The notes: a model not told the origin generated them from the letters alone. DNA of 64,000 nt from Anaerotruncus sp. G3(2012) (GCF_000403395.2 NZ_KE159680.1:5001-69000); one strand, 5' to 3'. Positions 25,278 to 37,199 are shown, counted from the stretch's first letter. Program-made: numbers and translations.

Positions 25278-25306
25278 ATTATACGGAAATCGTAAGCGCT
25301 TTACAA
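25278..25306 (-). promoter_or_regulatory. lacI-uxaC promoter with operator O1
   Basis: On the minus strand: TTGTAA (25301-25306), a 17-bp spacer, TATAAT (25278-25283). The near-palindrome GTAAGCGCTTTAC (25292-25304) overlaps the -35 and the spacer, so the LacI-type protein would autoregulate by occluding polymerase. Confidence 0.75.
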
Positions 25307-25415
25307 TAGTTTTTTCACTTTATTGATAAATTCAATAGAAAACTTTACTTTACCGTCTTTTTTTATAGAAATCAGCGATATTATGAAAGAAAAAAGACAA
25401 AATATATCTTTTATC

Positions 25416-25462
25416 TTGACATTTTCAAAATTTGCAATTATTATGGTTATGTAAGCGCTTAC
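25416..25462 (+). promoter_or_regulatory. uxaB-uxaA promoter with operator O2
   Basis: TTGACA (25416-25421), a 17-bp spacer and TATTAT (25439-25444). The perfect palindrome GTAAGCGCTTAC (25451-25462) sits at the expected transcription start. O1 and O2 are 159 bp apart centre to centre, about 15 helical turns, so looping is possible. Confidence 0.8.
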
Positions 25463-25506
25463 GTTACCATTTAATCAAAGAATTTTGCAGAAAAGGGGAT
25501 AGATGG

Positions 25507-26997
25507 ATGAAAACGCTTAACAAAGAGATGGCCGCTGTCAGGCAGCGCCCTCTGAGGTTGATGCAGTTTGGTGAAGGCAACTTTTTACGTGCATTTGTGG
25601 ACTATATGGTTGATATTTCCAATGAAAAAGGCGTCTCCGATATTGGCATCGCAGTGGTCAAACCGATCCCGTTCGGAAATTTGGAGCGTTTTCGCCAGCA
25701 GGACAACCTTTATACCGTAATCCTCCGGGGACAGATGGATGGCAAGGTTGTGAATGATGCCCGGATTGTTACCAGCATACAGAAAACCATCGACGCTTAC
25801 GAATCCTATGGGGAACTGGTTGAAACCGCCTGCCTGGAAAGCCTCCAGATTATCATTTCCAATACCACTGAAGCTGGTATCGTATTTGATGCGGACGACC
25901 GGTTTGAGAGCGAGCCTCCGTCCACCTATCCCGGCAAGCTGACCAAACTGCTGTTTGAACGGTTCCAAAAATTTGAAGGCGATGCCGGCAAAGGTCTTGC
26001 CATTATCCCATGCGAGCTGATCGAGCATAATGGGGACCGTCTTCATGACTGCGTAAACCAGTATATCTCGCTGTGGGGGCTGGGGGAGACGTTCCGGAAT
26101 TGGGTAGAAGAATCCTGCACTTTCTGCTGCACACTGGTTGATCGGATTGTAACCGGTTACCCCCGCGACAATCTCGAAGAAACCACCGCACAGCTCGGAT
26201 ATATCGACGAGTTAGTGGACACTGCGGAGCCGTTCGGTCTGTGGGTGATCGAGAGCAGGCGGGATATTTCAGATATTCTTCCACTTGAAAAAGCGGGCCT
26301 CCCGGTTATCTTCACCGATGACCAGACCCCCTATCGGGAACGCAAGGTCCGTATTCTGAACGGCGCGCATACTTCGACTGTCCTGGCCGGTTATCTTGCC
26401 GGATTCGAGATTGTCGGGGAGATCATGAAGGACCCAGACCTGAGAACCTTCATGAATACAGTGGTAATGGAGGAGATCGTACCGGGGGTCAGGCTGCCGC
26501 GGGAAGAGGTGCTTGCATTCGCCAATTCGGTATTTGAACGCTTTGAAAATCCGTTCATCAAACACCGCCTGCTCGATATCTCCCTCAACTCGGTTTCAAA
26601 ATGGAAATCGCGTATCCTTCCTTCGCTGCGTGACTATTACAACACATCCGGCAGGCTCCCACATCTGCTGACCTTCTCCTTTGCGGCCCTGATGGCATTT
26701 TATACCTCGGACAAGCTGGAAAACGGCGTCCTTCAGGGAAATCGGGATGGACAGCCCTACGAAATTAAGGATGATGCAGCTGCTCTCGTATTTTTTGCGG
26801 AACATTCCACCCGTCTGTCCTCCAATGAATTTGTACAGGCGCTGGCCTCGCAGACCGGATTTTGGGGTGAGGACCTGACCAGATATGATGGGTTTGTCCC
26901 GATGGCTGCCGGGTATCTTGATGAGATCAAAACCAAGGGGATGAAAGCGGCCATCCATGCGCTGGTCGAACAGAAAGAGGGGCTGACGGTCGGATGA
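25507..26997 (+). CDS. uxaB: tagaturonate reductase (altronate oxidoreductase)
   Basis: UxaB reduces tagaturonate to altronate with NADH. The 496-aa product belongs to the mannitol dehydrogenase-like polyol family: 'LRLMQFGEGNFLRAFVDYMVD' is the nucleotide-binding start, and 'TEAGI', 'IIPCELIEHNGDRL', 'CTLVDRIVTGYP' and 'RKVRILNGAHTSTV' are conserved core blocks, the last with the catalytic Lys/Asn region. The ATG at 25507 is preceded by AAAAGGGG; an in-frame upstream start would pass through the operator. It overlaps uxaA by 4 bp (ATGA). Identification is secure. Confidence 0.95.
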   Translation: MKTLNKEMAAVRQRPLRLMQFGEGNFLRAFVDYMVDISNEKGVSDIGIAVVKPIPFGNLERFRQQDNLYTVILRGQMDGKVVNDARIVTSIQKTIDAYESYGELVETACLESLQIIISNTTEAGIVFDADDRFESEPPSTYPGKLTKLLFERFQKFEGDAGKGLAIIPCELIEHNGDRLHDCVNQYISLWGLGETFRNWVEESCTFCCTLVDRIVTGYPRDNLEETTAQLGYIDELVDTAEPFGLWVIESRRDISDILPLEKAGLPVIFTDDQTPYRERKVRILNGAHTSTVLAGYLAGFEIVGEIMKDPDLRTFMNTVVMEEIVPGVRLPREEVLAFANSVFERFENPFIKHRLLDISLNSVSKWKSRILPSLRDYYNTSGRLPHLLTFSFAALMAFYTSDKLENGVLQGNRDGQPYEIKDDAAALVFFAEHSTRLSSNEFVQALASQTGFWGEDLTRYDGFVPMAAGYLDEIKTKGMKAAIHALVEQKEGLTVG

Positions 26998-28481
26998 ATC
27001 TGCTGAAATTCCTGGTTATCAACCCGGCGGACAATGTCGGCGTTGCGCTTCGGACAATCGAAAAAGGGGAAACGGTCGAAGCAAACGGAAAATTCGTGAC
27101 TGCATGTGAAGAGATCGCAACCGGCCATAAGATGGCAATCTGTCCAATATCCGCAGGCGAATGCGTGACCAAATACGGCTACACGATCGGTTCGGCAAAA
27201 TCCGATATTTCAGCGGGGAGCTGGGTGCATACCCACAATCTGAAAACCAACCTGAACGATAAATTGGCATACCGCTATGAGCCTGCGCTCACTCCGCCTA
27301 CACCCCTGCCGCCCGCCACCTTTGAAGGGTTTCTGCGGGAGGACGGAAGGGTCGGTGTGCGAAATGAGCTCTGGATTCTCCCGACAGTAGGATGTGTCAA
27401 CTCGATTGCCCGCCTGATCGAACGAAAGGCACAAGCTCTGGTGAGCGGAAGCATCGACGGGATTTATGCATTTCCACATCCGTATGGCTGTTCTCAGCTT
27501 GGTGGGGATCATCTCAACACTCAGAAAGCGCTGGCCGGGCTGGTGCGCCACCCCAATGCAGGCGGTGTGCTGGTGCTCGGGCTTGGCTGCGAGAACAACA
27601 ATCTCGACGCGTTCAAAAAGGTGCTCGGTGAAACCAACCCGAACCGGGTAAAATTTCTCGTCTGCCAGGAGAGCGATGACGAGATCGCCGATGCGCTCTC
27701 CCTGCTTGAACAGCTTGCCTCTTATGCGGGGAGCTTCAAGCGTCAGACCTGCTCTGCGCAGGAGCTGATGATTGGCCTGAAATGCGGCGGTTCAGACGGG
27801 CTTTCGGGCATCACCGCAAATCCCCTGGTCGGGGTATTCTCGGATATGCTGACCGCACAGGGAGGCAGCTCGATCCTGACCGAAGTTCCTGAGATGTTTG
27901 GGGCGGAAACCATCCTGATGAACCGATGCAGGGATGAAAAAACATTTCAGAAAACGGTTGCATTGATCGACGGATTCAAGGACTACTTCATCCGTTACCA
28001 TCAGACCATCTATGAAAATCCCTCCCCGGGAAACAAGGCGGGCGGCATTTCAACCCTTGAGGACAAATCGCTTGGATGTACCCAGAAAGGCGGCAGCGGC
28101 ACCGTGGTCGACGTGCTCTCTTATGGCGACCCAATCTGCGAACACGGGCTGAATCTGCTTGAAGCACCGGGAAACGACCTTGTAGCATCGACCGCATTGG
28201 CTGTTTCAGGCGCACAGATCGTGCTCTTTACAACCGGACGCGGCACCCCGTTTGGATGTCCGGTGCCCACCGTGAAGATCGCCAGCAACAGTGCACTCAG
28301 CCGGAAAAAAGCGGGATGGATCGACTTTAATGCAGGGCAGTCGATCGAAGGCGTCCCGATGGATCAGCTTTCAAAGACGTTTTTTGACTATGTGCTGCGG
28401 GTCGCGAGTGGGGAACGGACGGTCGGTGAGCAGCATGGGATGCGTGATCTCGCAATCTTTAAAGATGGTGTTACCCTGTAA
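26994..28481 (+). CDS. uxaA: altronate dehydratase
   Basis: UxaA dehydrates altronate to 2-keto-3-deoxygluconate in an iron-dependent reaction. The 495-aa length equals the E. coli enzyme. It has an N-terminal SAF-like domain ('INPADNVGVALRTIEKGE...GHKMAICPISAGECVTKYG') and the main UxaA domain with 'FLREDGRVGVRNELWILPTVGCVN', 'HPYGCSQLGGD', 'GLGCENN', 'LKCGGSDGLSGITANPLVG' and 'FTTGRGTPFGCPVPTVKI'. It is translationally coupled to uxaB. The kinase and aldolase for the product are not in the window. Confidence 0.95.
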   Translation: MNLLKFLVINPADNVGVALRTIEKGETVEANGKFVTACEEIATGHKMAICPISAGECVTKYGYTIGSAKSDISAGSWVHTHNLKTNLNDKLAYRYEPALTPPTPLPPATFEGFLREDGRVGVRNELWILPTVGCVNSIARLIERKAQALVSGSIDGIYAFPHPYGCSQLGGDHLNTQKALAGLVRHPNAGGVLVLGLGCENNNLDAFKKVLGETNPNRVKFLVCQESDDEIADALSLLEQLASYAGSFKRQTCSAQELMIGLKCGGSDGLSGITANPLVGVFSDMLTAQGGSSILTEVPEMFGAETILMNRCRDEKTFQKTVALIDGFKDYFIRYHQTIYENPSPGNKAGGISTLEDKSLGCTQKGGSGTVVDVLSYGDPICEHGLNLLEAPGNDLVASTALAVSGAQIVLFTTGRGTPFGCPVPTVKIASNSALSRKKAGWIDFNAGQSIEGVPMDQLSKTFFDYVLRVASGERTVGEQHGMRDLAIFKDGVTL

Positions 28482-28575
28482 TAGTACCTGATTGCCTCTC
28501 ACAATTCATCTGTTTTCTCCCAGCTGTCACACTGGCCTTAAACGTGCAGCGGGGAACCCAAAAAATCGAACATTT

Positions 28576-28630
28576 CCCGCGCTTTTCTGACATGTATTCG
28601 CAGTTTAGAAAAACGCGGGTATTTCTTTCT
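28576..28630 (+). terminator. possible terminator after uxaA
   Basis: CCCGCG and CGCGGG, extended by TTTTCT/AGAAAA with bulges, are followed by TATTTCTTTCTTG. The loop is large, so confidence is modest. Confidence 0.4.
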
Positions 28631-28641
28631 TGAACGATCCC

Positions 28642-28670
28642 TTGAAAAAAACAAATCAGAATGGTATGAT
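28642..28670 (+). promoter_or_regulatory. predicted promoter of the lipoprotein gene
   Basis: TTGAAA, a 17-bp spacer and TATGAT, 52 nt before the start codon. Confidence 0.6.
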
Positions 28671-28721
28671 AAACTTAGTATTTTTCATTTCAGGATAAAC
28701 TGAAAACAGAAAGGTGTATCT

Positions 28722-29345
28722 ATGAAAAGGATTTTATCCGCATTTTTGATCCTTGTTTTGATTTTGTCCGTAGGGTGCGGAAAGGTTGGGGAGCAAAATT
28801 CCACAGAGATCGTAACCTTTCAGATGGAACCTTCCGGGGACAGAGTGGAACCGTTTCTGGAACTTCTGGAGAATACCAGCTATGAGAAGTCCGGCAGATG
28901 CTACCGCATATCCCCGCAAACGGTTTCAGACCAGTACGGCTTCCATCTTTTCAAGTTTGACAGCTCCTGCGCCGGCTATCTGCTGTATGAAGATGTTGTC
29001 TACCCGCTTGGAGAATGGTTCGGAGGATATGGGTTGACTTCCTTTGCGGTCGCCGACTTGAACAGGGATGGAAAGTCCGAGTTATATTTTACCTGTTCCT
29101 GGGGATCTGGACTCCACCGCTCCCAGGCGGGATATTTTGACTCCGCAAATCGGCAGATGATCCTGTTCGACTTTTCCGACATTGACCATGATTCGGTTCT
29201 TGCAGTGGATGAGAACGGGACACTGTCTGTTTATCGAGCAGCTGACTGCGACGTAGCATCATTCGTAGAGATTACGTTGTCCGCTGGAGAGAAAACCGCA
29301 TCGATCCTTCAGGAAGGGGATCGGATCACACTGAAAGCTGTTTGA
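28722..29345 (+). CDS. putative lipoprotein, unknown function
   Basis: The product is 207 aa. A signal peptide ends in the lipobox LSVGC with the lipidated Cys at residue 19. The mature part has one FG-GAP/EF-hand-like loop, 'AVADLNRDGKSELYF', within a beta-rich domain ('YFTCSWGSGLHRSQAGYFD', 'SVLAVDENGTLSVYRAA'). Such loops bind calcium in some extracellular beta-propeller repeats, but only one is seen here. AAAGGTG lies before the ATG. No family can be named; surface location is likely. Confidence 0.75.
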   Translation: MKRILSAFLILVLILSVGCGKVGEQNSTEIVTFQMEPSGDRVEPFLELLENTSYEKSGRCYRISPQTVSDQYGFHLFKFDSSCAGYLLYEDVVYPLGEWFGGYGLTSFAVADLNRDGKSELYFTCSWGSGLHRSQAGYFDSANRQMILFDFSDIDHDSVLAVDENGTLSVYRAADCDVASFVEITLSAGEKTASILQEGDRITLKAV

Positions 29346-29367
29346 AAGATTGAAAGGAGGAAGCCCA

Positions 29368-29868
29368 ATCCGTAAAATTCCACAGTTGCATGTCGGTATG
29401 CGCAACCTCAAAACCGCATTGGCAATCTTTATTTGCCTGCTGCTGTACCAGTTTCTTCCCGGCGATCCGGCATTCGCCTGCATCGCGGCAGTAATTGCGA
29501 TGCAGCCCACCATCGAGGACTCCCTTCTGGCGGGTGTCAACCGAATCATTGGGACGGTAATCGGAGGCATTTTTGGCGCACTGTTTGTCCTGCTGGACAG
29601 GCGTTACCATTCTTCCGACCTGCTGCATCTGCTTCTGGTAGCGGCAGTAGTCACCCTGTTGATTATGCTTTGTAATGTGATCGGAAAAAACGGGGCCACG
29701 GTAATGGGTTGTGTGACCTATCTGGTGATCGTACTTTCCACCGCAGTAGGGAACCCCTGGCTCTATGCTCTGGGCAGGACGCTGAACAATACGGTTGGCA
29801 TCGCGGTGGCAGTCGGAATCAACCTTGCAATCCGCCCACCAGCCCGAACAGATCAACCGGAAAAATAA
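29368..29868 (+). CDS. small aromatic acid exporter-like (FUSC/ArAE N-terminal type) membrane protein
   Basis: About 166 aa, with four or so hydrophobic segments: 'LKTALAIFICLLLYQFL', 'AFACIAAVIAMQPTIEDSL', 'LLVAAVVTLLIMLCNVIG' and 'VTYLVIVLSTAVGNPW'. 'MQPTIEDSLLAGVNRIIGTVIGGIFGALF' is the pattern of the aromatic acid exporter/FUSC N-terminal domain. An AAGGAGG site at 29354-29360 points to ATC at 29368 as the start (7-nt spacing). The TTG at 29350 precedes the site, and the next ATG, at 29398, lacks one. The cytosolic C-terminal domain of full-length family members is absent. The substrate is unknown. Confidence 0.75.
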   Translation: MRKIPQLHVGMRNLKTALAIFICLLLYQFLPGDPAFACIAAVIAMQPTIEDSLLAGVNRIIGTVIGGIFGALFVLLDRRYHSSDLLHLLLVAAVVTLLIMLCNVIGKNGATVMGCVTYLVIVLSTAVGNPWLYALGRTLNNTVGIAVAVGINLAIRPPARTDQPEK

Positions 29869-29888
29869 AAAATGCAAGGTGCAGATCA

Positions 29889-30054
29889 AAAGTTTTACTC
29901 AATTTTTTTCAAAAAATTGCGGTTTCCAAAGGCAGGGCCTTTGGTCGCTCATCGCAATGAGCGAAATACTTTATCCTGTGAAGCGCTTTTTTCGGGTGAA
30001 TTGCCGCGATGCGGCAAGAGGGGGCTTTTTGCAAGTGAAAAAGCCCCCTTGCAT
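29889..30054 (+). repeat. dispersed intergenic repeat family A, copy 3
   Basis: This copy has the same block order as copy 1, beginning AAAGTTTTACTCAA and ending with the GGGGGCTTTTT...AAAAAGCCCCC hairpin. It starts 20 bp after the exporter-like gene and probably terminates it. Confidence 0.85.
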
Positions 30055-30134
30055 AAGAACCAAGCTCCCGCCTTTGATATGGCTGAAATCCTTCCTGTTA
30101 CAACCTCGCCATCACAGTTCAGGATATAACAGAT

Positions 30135-30173
30135 AAAACCGCCCGATGCATTTTATGCATCGGGCGGTTTTTC
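30135..30173. terminator. strong bidirectional terminator downstream of gyrA
   Basis: A 16-bp stem, AAAACCGCCCGATGCA/TGCATCGGGCGGTTTT, has a 5-nt loop, with A-run and T-run on both sides. It lies 12 bp past the gyrA stop. Confidence 0.9.
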
Positions 30174-30184
30174 TATTTCAGGAA

Positions 30185-32734
30185 CTACGATTCGGTTTTG
30201 CCTTCCGGCTCCACAGTATCCTCCTGCCCTTCAGAATCAGATTCCCCGGTTTCGTCCGCAATCTCTTCATCTTTTGGGGTGCGTGCCAGTGTTACCACCC
30301 GGCTGTCCTGCGCCACCCGCATTACGCGCACGCCTCCGCCATACCGCGACTGCACAGTAATTTCGCTGACTGGAATCCGGATAATGACCCCGTCATCGGT
30401 AATCATGATGATGTCGTCATCCTCATCCACCATCTTGACCCCTGCAACCATACCGTTTTTCTCAACATAATAGTTCCGGATCCCCTTACCGCCGCGGGAC
30501 TGCAAACGATATTGGCCAATATCGCTTCTGCGCCCCAGACCGTTTTCCGAAACGGTGAGAACCAAAGCGCCATCCCGGACCCGCGCCATACCGATGACCT
30601 CGTCCCCTTCATCGAGGGTGATCGCTTTCACGCCGCGCGCTGTACGGGAAAGCGGCCGCGCATCCTGCTCGTCAAACCGGATCGCCATGCCCTGGCGGGT
30701 TGCGACGATCAGTTCACTGCTGCCGTCAGTCAGGCGAACCCATGCAAGCTCGTCATCCTCGTCCAGCCCAATCGCAATCAGGCCGCCCTTGCGCACATTT
30801 CTATACTGAGAAAGCGGGGTGCGCTTGATAATTCCCTTGCGGGTGACCATCACAAGGAACTGGTCCTCATCGAATTCGCTGACTTTGATCATCGAAGTGA
30901 CCTTTTCATCCGCGTCGATCTGGAGCAGGTTGACAATATTGGTCCCACGTGAGGTACGGGATCCCTCCCCGACTTCATATCCTTTCAGCCGGAAACAACG
31001 TCCTTTGCTGGTGAAGAACATAACATAATCGTGGGTCGAGCAGACGAACAGTTCCTCGACAAAATCCTCTTCTCGCCGGGTCATGCCGGAGATGCCGCGT
31101 CCACCGCGCCGCTGGGTTCTATAAGAGTCCATCAGCTGGCGTTTCAGGTAGCCGAAATGGGTGAGGGTAATTACACAGTCTTCGACCGGGATCAAATCCT
31201 CAATATCCACCTCTCCGCTGACCGATACAATCTCGGTCCGGCGCTCATCGGCGTATTTCTCCCGCATCACCGAAAGTTCGTCCTTGACGATCTGCATCAC
31301 CTTTCCATAATCTGCGAGGATCTCCTCGTAACCTGCCACCCGTTCGATCAGAGCGGCAAGTTCCTCTTCGATTTTGATCTGCTCCATACCGGACAACCGC
31401 CCAAGCTGCATGGCAACGATCGCCGACGCTTGTATATCGGTGATCCCAAACCGGGCAATCAGGTTGACCTTGGAATCGTTGGAATCCTTTGAATGCCGGA
31501 TGATCGAGATAACCTCGTCAGTATGGTCACAGACCAGCTTCAACCCTTCCAGCACATGTTCCCGCTCTTTTGCCTTGCGCAGGTCGTATTTAACCCGGCG
31601 GGTGACAACTTCTCCCTGGAAGTCGATATAGTGGGTCAGCATCTCCTTGAGCGGCATGACCTTGGGTATCCCGTCAACCAGGGCAAGCATAATCACACCG
31701 ACCGTATCCTGCATCTGGCTGTAGGAGTAGAGCTGGTTCAGCACCACCTGTGCATTTGCATCCCGTTTCAGCTCAATTACGATGCGCATACCATCCCGGT
31801 CGGACTCGTCCCGCAGGTCAGAAATCTGCTCGATCCGCTTGTTTTTAACCAGCTCGGCAATGTGTTCGATCAGGCGCGCTTTGTTCACCATATAGGGAAT
31901 CTCGGTCACAACGATCCGTTCCCGCCCGGCGTTCATCTCCTCAATCCCGGCGCGGGCGCGCAGCATCAGTCTGGCCCGTCCGGTCGCATATGCTGCCCGG
32001 ATACCGGCCCGGCCCATAATCACCCCGCCTGTCGGGAAATCCGGCCCTTTAATATGCTGCATCAGCTCATCCAATCCCGCATCCGGATTGTCGATCAGCA
32101 GGTTGACTGCGTCAATTACCTCACCAAGATTGTGGGGTGGGATATTGGTTGCCATGCCGACCGCGATCCCGGTAGAACCGTTGACCAGCAGGTTCGGAAA
32201 ACGGGAGGGGAGGACAACCGGTTCCTTGAGGCGGTCGTCGTAGTTATTGGTGAAATTGACCGTATCCTTGTCGATATCGGTCAGCATCGAAAGCGACATC
32301 CGGCTCATCCGGCTTTCGGTATAACGGTAGGCAGCCGGCGGGTCACCATCGACCGAACCAAAGTTCCCATGCCCGTCGACCAACGGATAACGCATAGAAA
32401 AATCCTGTGCCAGGCGCACCATTGCGTCATAGACCGATGCATCCCCATGCGGATGGTACCGGCCCAGCACCGATCCGACCGTATCCGCACATTTGCGGTA
32501 TGCCTTATCGGGAGTAAGCCCGTTTTCGTGCAGGGTATAGAGAATCCGCCGGTGTACCGGCTTCAGGCCATCACGTACATCCGGCAATGCGCGGCTGACA
32601 ATGACCGACATCGAATAATCAAGGAATGATTTTTTCATCTCGCTTTCGATGTCCACCTGCTGTATCCGTTGTTCGACAATGTCCGGGACAAACAGCGCGT
32701 CCTTTTCGTTGTCGTTTCCTCTCTCTTTGCTCAT
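30185..32734 (-). CDS. gyrA: DNA gyrase subunit A
   Basis: GyrA carries the DNA breakage-reunion activity that introduces negative supercoils. The 849-aa product has the catalytic tyrosine in '[10 protein letters not shown]' (Y138) and the beta-propeller C-terminal domain with repeated '[20 protein letters not shown]'-type blades and the GyrA box 'QRRGGRG' near residue 555. The quinolone region reads '[14 protein letters not shown]': the residue matching E. coli Ser83 is Ala, as in Mycobacterium tuberculosis. It is separated from gyrB by one extra gene. AGGAGA precedes the start. Identification is secure. Confidence 0.98.
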   Translation of the reverse strand: MSKERGNDNEKDALFVPDIVEQRIQQVDIESEMKKSFLDYSMSVIVSRALPDVRDGLKPVHRRILYTLHENGLTPDKAYRKCADTVGSVLGRYHPHGDASVYDAMVRLAQDFSMRYPLVDGHGNFGSVDGDPPAAYRYTESRMSRMSLSMLTDIDKDTVNFTNNYDDRLKEPVVLPSRFPNLLVNGSTGIAVGMATNIPPHNLGEVIDAVNLLIDNPDAGLDELMQHIKGPDFPTGGVIMGRAGIRAAYATGRARLMLRARAGIEEMNAGRERIVVTEIPYMVNKARLIEHIAELVKNKRIEQISDLRDESDRDGMRIVIELKRDANAQVVLNQLYSYSQMQDTVGVIMLALVDGIPKVMPLKEMLTHYIDFQGEVVTRRVKYDLRKAKEREHVLEGLKLVCDHTDEVISIIRHSKDSNDSKVNLIARFGITDIQASAIVAMQLGRLSGMEQIKIEEELAALIERVAGYEEILADYGKVMQIVKDELSVMREKYADERRTEIVSVSGEVDIEDLIPVEDCVITLTHFGYLKRQLMDSYRTQRRGGRGISGMTRREEDFVEELFVCSTHDYVMFFTSKGRCFRLKGYEVGEGSRTSRGTNIVNLLQIDADEKVTSMIKVSEFDEDQFLVMVTRKGIIKRTPLSQYRNVRKGGLIAIGLDEDDELAWVRLTDGSSELIVATRQGMAIRFDEQDARPLSRTARGVKAITLDEGDEVIGMARVRDGALVLTVSENGLGRRSDIGQYRLQSRGGKGIRNYYVEKNGMVAGVKMVDEDDDIIMITDDGVIIRIPVSEITVQSRYGGGVRVMRVAQDSRVVTLARTPKDEEIADETGESDSEGQEDTVEPEGKTES

Positions 32735-32818
32735 GTATTCATCTCCTGTTCCGATGCGTCAGTTTCAAACGAACCGTCCAACGGCAGTTTTTTGGGTAAA
32801 TCCTGCCGCTTGCAGGCC

Positions 32819-33505
32819 CTAACTGACGATCTGATGGGGCTTTTCAAAGTTTTTGCAGACTTCTTCAAGCAGCGCGTTGAGCGCGCCGGCCTGTGCCTGT
32901 ATCTCCTGTTTTGGGATCAGGAGGCATCGTTTTTCGTCCAGCATAATCATATAAAGATTTTCGCTGGTCCTGACCGACTGGATGGTGTGCCAGAAGGTTT
33001 CCGCCTTCTGATCCCCCACATGTTCGATAAACCGGTTTGGATAGAAATCCACTGTAATCTCGCTGCGCAGATAGGTAACCCTTTCATATTGCTTCTTCAG
33101 CATCTTGCGCAGGGCTTTTTCGTAAAAAAACCGATAGTAGCAAAGCCCATAGATACCAGACCCGATCAGCACTGCAACGATAAACCAGGAAAGCCCATTC
33201 ATAGGGATTCTCATAAACCAGAGTGCAGCCAGATAGATAATCCCGAACGCCAGCTGGATAGAACCAAGCAGGATGGTCCTTTTCCTCCCCTTTTCGATTG
33301 ATTCCCTGCCCATAATCATCTGGAATGTGACATAATCCTCAAATGGGATGTGGTAGGTAAGGGTGAACAGCTTCGCCAGCCGCTGTTCCGTTTCCCGGAT
33401 TTCGGAAACTTCCACATCCCCGGCGGCGGCTTCATCAAGTAGCTCCTGCATCATCTCTTCGGAGGTATCGCTCACAATCTCGGTGTCAAAATCCTGCTCA
33501 CTCAT
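32819..33505 (-). CDS. YcxB-like membrane protein between gyrB and gyrA
   Basis: The 228-aa product begins with about 35 acidic residues. 'LTYHIPFEDYVTFQMIMGRESI' leads into two membrane segments ('TILLGSIQLAFGIIYLAALWF' and 'LSWFIVAVLIGSGIYGLCYYRFFY'), then a beta-rich C-terminal part 'SEITVDFYPNRFIEHVG...HTIQSVRTSENLYMIMLDEKRCLLIPKQ'. That tail is the YcxB-like PH-type domain. The gene lies 12 bp after gyrB and 84 bp before gyrA on the same strand, so it is inside the gyrase transcript. The family is probable, the function unknown. Confidence 0.7.
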   Translation of the reverse strand: MSEQDFDTEIVSDTSEEMMQELLDEAAAGDVEVSEIRETEQRLAKLFTLTYHIPFEDYVTFQMIMGRESIEKGRKRTILLGSIQLAFGIIYLAALWFMRIPMNGLSWFIVAVLIGSGIYGLCYYRFFYEKALRKMLKKQYERVTYLRSEITVDFYPNRFIEHVGDQKAETFWHTIQSVRTSENLYMIMLDEKRCLLIPKQEIQAQAGALNALLEEVCKNFEKPHQIVS

Positions 33506-33517
33506 CTGTTCGCCTCC

Positions 33518-35784
<2,267 letters not shown>

Positions 35785-35873
35785 CTTTTCCTCCTTTGGG
35801 GAAGAAGCGCTGCCCACCAGCTGTCCCCGGCTTTTCAATTACTGAATTTATGATTTGACCCAGAGAAGGGATA

Positions 35874-36983
35874 CTAATAGTTCCGATAGGACACAACCTC
35901 CCCATTTTGGATGCGCGCCCCAATCCCCCTCCCGAGCGTTTTGAAATAGGCTTTGTCGCAACAGGTCATAATCAACTGGCGGTCCCGCAGGTTGTTGAGC
36001 AGATAATCCCGGCGGGAAACATCCAGCTCGCTCATCACATCATCGAGCAGCACGACTGGGTATTCCCCAACGGTCTCCCGGATCAGCTCACATTCTGCCA
36101 GCTTGAGCGCAAGCACACAGCTGCGCTGCTGCCCCTGCGAGCCATAGGACCGCGCGCTTTTCCCGTTGAGGGTGATTTCGATGTCGTCCCGGTGCGGGCC
36201 GCAGATGGTGACTCGTGCTTTTACATCCTCGCTGCGTTGGTTTTGCAGCCGGTCGAGAAGCTGCCGTTCGATCTCCGGAATCCCCAACCCGGGTTCACAG
36301 GGCAGGGAAGAGACATAATGAAAATCGAGCGTCTCCCGTTCCCGTGAAATCCCTGCATAAACCTCCTGTGAAAACGGTTTGAGCCGTTCAAGAAAGCTCG
36401 CCCTTGTTTTGATGACCACCGCCGCAAATGACGCCAGGCGTTCATCCCAGATGTCCAGCGTATTGAACAGGCTGGTCTCATAGGCCATATCTTTGAGCAG
36501 CCGGTTACGCTGGTCGAGCACACGTGTATATTGGTTCAGAATATGAACATATTTGGGCTTGATCTGGCAGATTGAAGTGTCGATAAACCGCCGTTTTTCC
36601 TGTGGGCCGTTTTTAATCAGGGTGAGATGTGCGGGGGAGAATACCACCGCACAAAAATGCCCCGCAAGCTCGGCGGCGGACCGGAGCGGTATCTCGTTAA
36701 GCGAGGCGCTGCGCCGGCTTTCTACCGTAATCATTGCCTGCTGTTCCCGTCCAGAACCAAAAAAATCCAGCTCTAACGCAGCCTGTGGGCAGTCAAACCG
36801 GATCATCTGGCTGTCCTTTGCACCGCGAAAACTCTTTGCGCCGGTGAACAACCAGACTGCTTCGATAAAATTGGTTTTCCCCTGTCCGTTGTCCCCATAG
36901 ATGATATTCGCGTTTTCGCAAAGCTCCAGCTCCATCGAACGGATGTTGCGGAAATCACAGAGCTTAATCCGGCTCACCCTCAC
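35874..36983 (-). CDS. recF: DNA replication and repair protein RecF
   Basis: RecF is an SMC-like ATPase that loads RecA at gaps with RecO and RecR. In the 369-aa product, Walker A is 'IYGDNGQGKTNFIEAV', the signature motif is in 'KSARSYGSQGQQRSCVLALKLAE', and Walker B is 'VVLLDDVMSELD'. The start is GTG at 36983, directly abutting the yaaA stop codon, with GAGG 8 nt upstream. It is part of the conserved dnaA-dnaN-yaaA-recF run. Identification is secure. Confidence 0.96.
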   Translation of the reverse strand: MRVSRIKLCDFRNIRSMELELCENANIIYGDNGQGKTNFIEAVWLFTGAKSFRGAKDSQMIRFDCPQAALELDFFGSGREQQAMITVESRRSASLNEIPLRSAAELAGHFCAVVFSPAHLTLIKNGPQEKRRFIDTSICQIKPKYVHILNQYTRVLDQRNRLLKDMAYETSLFNTLDIWDERLASFAAVVIKTRASFLERLKPFSQEVYAGISRERETLDFHYVSSLPCEPGLGIPEIERQLLDRLQNQRSEDVKARVTICGPHRDDIEITLNGKSARSYGSQGQQRSCVLALKLAECELIRETVGEYPVVLLDDVMSELDVSRRDYLLNNLRDRQLIMTCCDKAYFKTLGRGIGARIQNGEVVSYRNY

Positions 36984-37199
36984 TTAAATAACCTCGATCT
37001 CTTTCCCGCCAATCTGTACCCGGTCTCCCCGGCGGATTTTTTTGCCGCGCATCCTGCACAGTTCACCATTTACCCGGACTTCCCCTGAAGTGACCATCTC
37101 TTTTCCCTGGCCTCCGGTTTCCGCCGCTCCTGCATATTTGAGCAGGGCGTCCAGTTTGATGTAATCGGTATGGATTTCTACTTTGATCTTTTGTTCCAT
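36984..37199 (-). CDS. yaaA: S4-domain RNA-binding protein YaaA (RlbA)
   Basis: The 71-aa product is a single S4 fold: '[46 protein letters not shown]'. It lies between dnaN and recF as in most Bacillota. RNA binding, probably ribosome-related, is expected from the fold. Confidence 0.92.
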   Translation of the reverse strand: MEQKIKVEIHTDYIKLDALLKYAGAAETGGQGKEMVTSGEVRVNGELCRMRGKKIRRGDRVQIGGKEIEVI

